From Terrimonas ferruginea DSM 30193 (GTDB taxonomy: Bacteria > Bacteroidota > Bacteroidia > Chitinophagales > Chitinophagaceae), in contig NZ_AUDS01000027.1 in assembly GCF_000425585.1 (NCBI RefSeq), forward strand, positions 16,917-80,916: DNA of 64,000 nt, read 5' to 3'. Positions within the stretch are counted from its first letter, which is position 1. Each line of letters starts with the position of its first letter. The notes under the pieces were generated by a model, which was not told the origin of the DNA, did no database searches, and was given only the letters and a program-made list of their open reading frames with translations. The position numbers and the translations under genes were made by a program. Below, piece by piece: positions 60,218 through 64,000 of the stretch.

Positions 60218-60236
60218 CCCCCGCGTGTTGCGGGGG
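60218..60236. terminator. Hairpin between the converging YkuD_2 and osmC genes
   Basis: CCCCCGC-GTGTT-GCGGGGG right behind the stop codon. No T run follows, so termination would be weak or Rho-assisted. Confidence 0.45.
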
Positions 60237-60266
60237 CTGATTCAAGCGTATTAAAAGCTGTAAAGA

Positions 60267-60677
60267 TTAAGCCAGTGACGCTTCAAGCGTGATATTGGTG
60301 TTCAGCAGTTTGCTGATTGGGCAATTCACTTTTGCATCATTCACGGCCTCTTCAAATTTGGCTGCATCGATACCGGGTATCGTCGCTTTTACTTCGAGGT
60401 GGCTGTTGGTGATGGCGCCGTTGTCCAGTTCGATTGTGCAACGTGTGTCGATATTGTCTGCGGTAAAGCCGGCTGCGTTCAGCACAAAGCTCAGCTTCAT
60501 CGTGAAGCAATCGGCATGTGCCGCAGCGATCAGCTCTTCAGGGTTGGTACCGATACCTTCTTCAAAGCGGCTCAGGTAAGAGTACTGTGTATCTTTCAGC
60601 ACACCAGACTGGGTAGAGGTAGTGCCTTTTCCTTCTTTACCGGTGCCTTTCCAGTTGGCTGTTGCGAAACGTTTCAT
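60267..60677 (-). CDS. OsmC-family peroxiredoxin
   Basis: A 136-residue thiol peroxidase of the OsmC branch, which removes organic hydroperoxides. The two reactive cysteines stand in AAHADCFTMKLSFVL and VNCPISKLL. KRFATANWKGTGKEGKGT at the start and FEEGIGTNPEELIAAAH in the middle are typical. No signal peptide. It is 20 bases behind the scpA stop codon and may be co-transcribed with it. Confidence 0.93.
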   Translation of the reverse strand: MKRFATANWKGTGKEGKGTTSTQSGVLKDTQYSYLSRFEEGIGTNPEELIAAAHADCFTMKLSFVLNAAGFTADNIDTRCTIELDNGAITNSHLEVKATIPGIDAAKFEEAVNDAKVNCPISKLLNTNITLEASLA

Positions 60678-60697
60678 AATAATAGAATTTTAAAAGT

Positions 60698-61543
60698 TTA
60701 TTGGGGTTGATTGTCTGTTTGCTCTTCCGTGCCTTCCTGTTCTTCCCTGTACTCCTGGTTTTGTTTATCTTCTTCCTGTTCCACTTCGCGCTCTTCGGGT
60801 GGTGTAAACTCCAGGATAAAATTATTCTTGCCTTCGCCAATAATGATCTTCATGAACTTTTGCTGCACCAATTCCAGCAGGGAAAGAAAGAGGAAGATGG
60901 CATGCACCCTGTTCTCTGCCTGTTCGAATATTTTTTCAAACGCCACCGTCTTTCCCTGTTCCACGAGGTCCAGCATCTGATGACGGCTGTCTTCCATGGT
61001 GTACCGGTATTGAACAACCGTATGCACGGGTTTGTTGACGCGGTCAGCATATTTCTGCATGGCTTTTTCAAAAGCCTTCATCAATTTGAACAACGTGATG
61101 TTCTGAATCTCGGTTCCTTCGCCGGCTTCTTCGCCGATGATGGAAAGTTCTTTCTGGATGTTGCCGCGTTTTACCATCAGCATGCGGATGGCTTCCATCT
61201 CGGCCAGTTGTGCAGAAGCTTCCTTGAACTTTTTATACTCGAGGAGTTTGCTTACCAATTCTTCACGCGGATCGATCTCATTGCCCTGGGCGTCGACTTC
61301 TTTGCGTGGCAGCAACATTTTTGCTTTGATGCGCATCAATGTTGAAATGAAAAGAATGAACTCGCTCGACAGTTCGATGTTGAGTGATTCCTGGTTATGG
61401 ATATAATCGAGAAAGTCGTTGGTAATACGGGTGATCGGAATATTGTAAATATCCAGCTCATCTCTTTCGATGAAAAAGAGCAGCAGATCGAAGGGGCCTT
61501 CGAATTGCGGTAATTTGATCTGGTAGGAAGAAGTATTTGCCAT
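60698..61543 (-). CDS. scpA: Segregation and condensation protein A
   Basis: A 281-residue kleisin that links the SMC heads and works with ScpB in chromosome condensation. The N-terminus YQIKLPQFEGPFDLLLFFIERDELD and the following DIYNIPITRITNDFLDYI are typical. A winged-helix C-terminal region ends with VQQKFMKIIIGEGKNNFILE and a very acidic Gln/Glu tail. scpB and smc are not in the window. A terminator upstream (61564) separates it from mscL. Confidence 0.93.
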   Translation of the reverse strand: MANTSSYQIKLPQFEGPFDLLLFFIERDELDIYNIPITRITNDFLDYIHNQESLNIELSSEFILFISTLMRIKAKMLLPRKEVDAQGNEIDPREELVSKLLEYKKFKEASAQLAEMEAIRMLMVKRGNIQKELSIIGEEAGEGTEIQNITLFKLMKAFEKAMQKYADRVNKPVHTVVQYRYTMEDSRHQMLDLVEQGKTVAFEKIFEQAENRVHAIFLFLSLLELVQQKFMKIIIGEGKNNFILEFTPPEEREVEQEEDKQNQEYREEQEGTEEQTDNQPQ

Positions 61544-61563
61544 GTAATATTAAACAGATTAAA

Positions 61564-61589
61564 AAGCCCCGAAAAGTCCTTCGGGGCTT
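61564..61589 (-). terminator. Terminator of mscL
   Basis: AAGCCCCGAA pairs perfectly with TTCGGGGCTT around AAGTCC; on the minus strand five Ts follow. It lies 24 bases behind the mscL stop codon. Confidence 0.85.
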
Positions 61590-61612
61590 CAAAAATACGG
61601 GAAATCCGGTCC

Positions 61613-61984
61613 CTATTTCTTTAAAGAATCGCGGATCTCGCGCAGCAGGAGTATTTCCTCCGAAGGGCCTGCAGGCTTGGCCGGTTCTTCTTTTTTCTTC
61701 ATTTTGTTCATTCCTTTTACCAGCAGGAAAAGGATGAAGGCAATAATAATGAACTTGATGACGGCTGCCAGGAATTTGCCGTATTTGACGGCTCCCCAGG
61801 TTAACGCGTCCAGATCTTTCGCTTGTATCGCTTCAAGAGCGGGCGTCAGTAACAACGGTGTAATGACATCATCCACCAGGGAAGATACAATTGCCCCGAA
61901 GGCGCCGCCGATAATTACAGCGATAGCCAGATCTACAACATTTCCTTTGAGGGCAAAATCCCGGAATTCTTTAAGCATTCCCAT
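61613..61984 (-). CDS. mscL: Large-conductance mechanosensitive channel
   Basis: A 123-residue inner-membrane channel that opens under osmotic downshock. The first helix is ALKGNVVDLAIAVIIGGAFG, followed by IVSSLVDDVITPL, and the second helix is FLAAVIKFIIIAFILFLLV. A cytoplasmic helix ends with EILLLREIRDSLKK. The periplasmic loop and length are normal. MGMLKEF is the usual family start. Confidence 0.96.
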   Translation of the reverse strand: MGMLKEFRDFALKGNVVDLAIAVIIGGAFGAIVSSLVDDVITPLLLTPALEAIQAKDLDALTWGAVKYGKFLAAVIKFIIIAFILFLLVKGMNKMKKKEEPAKPAGPSEEILLLREIRDSLKK

Positions 61985-62046
61985 AACAAGTTGATTTTAA
62001 TGTGTGTAATAATGCTAGTGTGTTATCAAAAGATAAACCAAAAAGG

Positions 62047-62805
62047 TTATTTCGCCGTTTCTTTTTCAAGCTCCGGATATTTCATGTTCAATCCCTTCAG
62101 CAGATCGCGGAATGTTTTGGCTACAAGGTATTCTTTATACCAGTTTTGATCCGCCGGCACAATGTTCCATTCAGGTTCGTTGCAGTTAGCAAAACAGTCT
62201 TCATACATTTTGCGGTATTCGTTCCACAGTTTGGCTTCTTCAAAATCCCTTGCATTGTACTTCCACATTTTTGAAGGATTGCTAAGGCGTTCTTTCAATC
62301 GCTCTTCCTGTTCTTCGGGAGAGATATGCAGGTAAAATTTGAGGATATGTGTCTGGTTGTGACGTTCCAGGAGCCATTCAAAATCATTAATGGCGCGCAT
62401 CCTGTCTTTCGCCGTTGCATCGTCGCACCAGCCGTGTACGCGCGTTACCAGGATATCTTCATAATGTGAGCGGTTAAAAATCTGGATCATGCCTTTTTGT
62501 GGTGTGCGTGCATGTATTCTCCAGAGAAAATCATGTGCGGCCTCTTCGGCTGTGGGCACTTTGAAAGAATGTACCTGCACGCCCTGCGGATTCATTTGCC
62601 CGAATACTTTGCGGATCAATCCATCTTTTCCACTGGCATCCATACCCTGCAGTACAATCAATACCGAATGTTTACTTTCTGCATACAACAGGTTCTGCAG
62701 TTCATCCAGTTCTGCCAATATTGCGAGCGTTTCTTCTTTGATCTCCTTTTTATCGGCCTCTTTCGGAGCACGGGTACTTATTTTTTCCAATTTGATTGCT
62801 GCCAT
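62047..62805 (-). CDS. Polyphosphate kinase 2 family protein
   Basis: A 252-residue PPK2-type enzyme that moves phosphate between polyphosphate and nucleotides. Walker A is VLQGMDASGKDGLIRKVFGQ; the lid and Walker B regions are FNRSHYEDILVTRVHGWCDD and FYLHISPEEQEERLKER. It resembles the class that phosphorylates ADP or AMP; the exact class cannot be decided by eye. I start at ATG 62805 (MAAIKLEK); a codon 22 residues upstream at 62871 falls in the frr terminator region. Confidence 0.92.
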   Translation of the reverse strand: MAAIKLEKISTRAPKEADKKEIKEETLAILAELDELQNLLYAESKHSVLIVLQGMDASGKDGLIRKVFGQMNPQGVQVHSFKVPTAEEAAHDFLWRIHARTPQKGMIQIFNRSHYEDILVTRVHGWCDDATAKDRMRAINDFEWLLERHNQTHILKFYLHISPEEQEERLKERLSNPSKMWKYNARDFEEAKLWNEYRKMYEDCFANCNEPEWNIVPADQNWYKEYLVAKTFRDLLKGLNMKYPELEKETAK

Positions 62806-62860
62806 AAAGGTGTTTATAAGGTCTGTTTTAAAAATAGCTATTTTTTCTTCTTTATAAAAA

Positions 62861-62896
62861 ACAAAAGCCAAAAGCTGTTGCGCTTTTGGCTTTGTC
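62861..62896 (-). terminator. Terminator of frr
   Basis: AAAGCCAAAAGC at 62864-62875 pairs perfectly with GCTTTTGGCTTT at 62882-62893; on the minus strand it is followed by TTGTTTTTT. It separates frr from the PPK2 gene. Confidence 0.85.
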
Positions 62897-62913
62897 GTAT
62901 AAACGGAATGGAT

Positions 62914-63483
62914 TTATACGGACATGATTTCTTTTTCTTTTGCCGCCAGGTGTTTGTCGACAGCGCTAATGAATTTATCGGTGAGTGCCTGAATTTCTGT
63001 TTCAGCGTCTTTGGCTGCGTCTTCACTCAGGCCGTTCTTCTGTAGTTTTTTAACTTGTTCGATTGCATCGCGGCGGATGTTGCGGATAGCCACTTTTGAA
63101 TGTTCACCTTCTCCCTGGCAACGTTTTACCAGCTCGCGGCGACGTTCTTCAGTGAGTGGGGGAAGGAAAAGGCGGATGATCACGCCATCGTTCTGCGGCG
63201 TAACGCCAATGTTGGCACCAATGATCGAGCGTTCGATCGGCTGGAGCATATTTTTTTCCCATGGCTGAATGGTCAGCGTGCGGGCATCCATGATAGAAAT
63301 ATTACCTACCTGGCTGATAGGCACGGGTGATCCGTAGTAGTCTACCATCAGTCCGTCGAGCATTTGAGGGCTTGCTTTACCGGCGCGGATCTTGGTGAGT
63401 TCCACTTCGAGGTGAGAGATCGCCTTTTTCATCTGCTCATCGGTATTCCCGATTGTCGTTGATACATCGTCTGTCATAGTCAT
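62914..63483 (-). CDS. frr: Ribosome recycling factor
   Basis: A 189-residue RRF, which works with EF-G to split the post-termination ribosome. HLEVELTKIRAGKASPQMLD, VDYYGSPVPISQVGNIS, ARTLTIQPWEKNMLQPIER and NDGVIIRLFLPPLTEERRRE are strongly typical, followed by a helical end. The start may be 63483 or the ATG two codons later. It usually follows pyrH, which is not visible here. Confidence 0.96.
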   Translation of the reverse strand: MTMTDDVSTTIGNTDEQMKKAISHLEVELTKIRAGKASPQMLDGLMVDYYGSPVPISQVGNISIMDARTLTIQPWEKNMLQPIERSIIGANIGVTPQNDGVIIRLFLPPLTEERRRELVKRCQGEGEHSKVAIRNIRRDAIEQVKKLQKNGLSEDAAKDAETEIQALTDKFISAVDKHLAAKEKEIMSV

Positions 63484-63538
63484 TTTTTGAGAAGGGCAAA
63501 ACTAACGAAACAGGCGCGATAAACAAAAGTGGTATTTA

Positions 63539-63924
63539 TCAGTGCTGATCCACTTTCGCCGCTTCCTGTTGTGTCAGCGGTACGATCTTGGAAGGTGCTG
63601 CGCTCTTGATGGCGGGTTGCGGTTCGCGGATGCTTTTTGCCACAAACAATCTGCGCTGACGCGGACGGCGGCCCAGGTACAACAGGCTCAAACCTGTAAA
63701 GGCTACAGCCAGCAGGAGGAACAACAGCAGCGACGGGTTCATTGAACGGCAACTGTAGGCCAACATGATAAAAAACACGTTTACACCTACACAGGTAAGC
63801 GTTACCGCTGCATGTCCCATACCGCAACGGTCCAGCAACAGGTGATGGATGTGATTGCGGTCCGGAGAAAAAGGAGAACGTCCCTGGAATATGCGCATCG
63901 AGAAAACACCATAGCCGTCAACTT
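63539..63924 (-). pseudogene. 3' remnant of a WecA/MraY-like undecaprenyl-phosphate sugar transferase
   Basis: The minus strand reads VDGYGVFSMRIFQGRSPF and then SPDRNHIHHLLL, the C-terminal hallmark of WecA/TagO-type GlcNAc-1-phosphate transferases, followed by three hydrophobic segments and a basic-polar tail. A stop codon (TAA at 63925-63927) directly precedes this homologous part in frame, and beyond it comes a terminator hairpin, so the N-terminal two thirds of the enzyme are absent from this frame. The first ATG inside is at 63898. Most likely a truncated remnant; a real short protein is less likely. Confidence 0.65.
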
Positions 63925-63935
63925 AAGGGAAAGAC

Positions 63936-63959
63936 AAAACCCTGCGGTTATCCGCAGGG
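63936..63959. terminator. Terminator hairpin upstream of the WecA-like remnant
   Basis: CCCTGCGG-TTAT-CCGCAGGG at 63940-63959 is a perfect 8-bp stem; four Ts follow on the minus strand and seven Ts a few bases later on the plus strand. Confidence 0.72.
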
Positions 63960-63975
63960 ACAATTTTTTTCCTCA

Positions 63976-63983
63976 TATCTTTG
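63976..63983 (+). promoter_or_regulatory. -7 box (TATCTTTG) pointing out of the window
   Basis: TATCTTTG fits TAnnTTTG on the plus strand. A gene reading rightward should begin just past base 64000. Confidence 0.35.
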
Positions 63984-64000
63984 GTTTTTGTTTTTGAAGC

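Noticed and set aside
1..64000. tRNA, rRNA or tmRNA genes
   Set aside because: No cloverleaf with a T-loop GTTCRANNC and acceptor pairing, and no rRNA core sequence, was recognised on either strand; a covariance search would settle it.

Overview
The window reads as chromosomal DNA of a Bacteroidota bacterium, most likely of the family Chitinophagaceae. The support is the Bacteroidota -7 promoter box (TAnnTTTG) in front of many genes, often only 4-7 bases before the start codon; a stand-alone type IX secretion sorting tail; Rhs proteins with a DUF6443-like N-terminus; a bacterial geranylgeranylglyceryl phosphate synthase; a DUF2795 protein; and LytTR/LytS-type signalling. Gene order is that of a housekeeping region with one accessory island. 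No rRNA, tRNA, transposase, integrase or CRISPR array was found.

Layout. 1-9 kb: 5' part of tgt, a membrane glycosyltransferase, rsmG, a NarL-type response regulator flanked by matching hairpins, then a leftward cluster pssA-purS-rsmI-M1 peptidase, and an Xaa-Pro aminopeptidase. 9-17 kb: pckA, a secreted DUF922-like protein, a deoxynucleoside kinase, trpS, the operon gatC-ABC ATPase-cobalamin adenosyltransferase, and, tail to tail with it, a LolD-type ABC ATPase whose nucleotide-binding domain is interrupted by a complete RDD membrane domain. 17-26 kb: fabI, recN, a zinc-ribbon coiled-coil protein with its Nif3 partner, a secreted DinB-like protein, a peroxiredoxin, a minimal sorting-tail protein, rlmI, grpE-dnaJ.

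26.3-36.9 kb is an accessory Rhs polymorphic-toxin island on the minus strand: one full-length 1476-residue Rhs protein with a C-terminal HExxH toxin domain and an overlapping immunity gene, followed by three 5'-truncated orphan Rhs C-terminal modules, each tightly coupled to its own candidate immunity gene. Three of the four toxin ends carry HExxH motifs and their partners carry export signals; the fourth lacks HExxH and its partner lacks a signal. The orphan modules are interrupted at homologous places by 16-bp hairpin elements (NNCCGA-N4-TCGGNN) that also occur between genes elsewhere in the window.

37-64 kb: a SpoIIAA-like protein, a von Willebrand A protein, a cluster of hpt, a glucosaminidase with LysM, an O-methyltransferase and a sodium:solute symporter, then a LOG-family protein, a SYLF protein, the B12-dependent ribonucleotide reductase nrdJ (its cofactor would need the adenosyltransferase at 14.3 kb), DUF2490, GGGP synthase, an OmpA-family protein, two tandem M28 peptidases, a LytTR/LytS two-component pair, dxs, an L,D-transpeptidase-like protein, OsmC, scpA, mscL, PPK2, frr, and the 3' remnant of a WecA/MraY-like transferase lying just behind a terminator.

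Many intergenic spaces are filled with repeated words (GTCAATCGTGAAT-like, TCAAAATTCAAAAG-like, GCGCCTTTGCG-like), palindromes, a 23-bp tandem repeat, and two inverted copies of a two-hairpin element of about 141 bp. Family assignments come from reading motifs by eye; no database search was possible.
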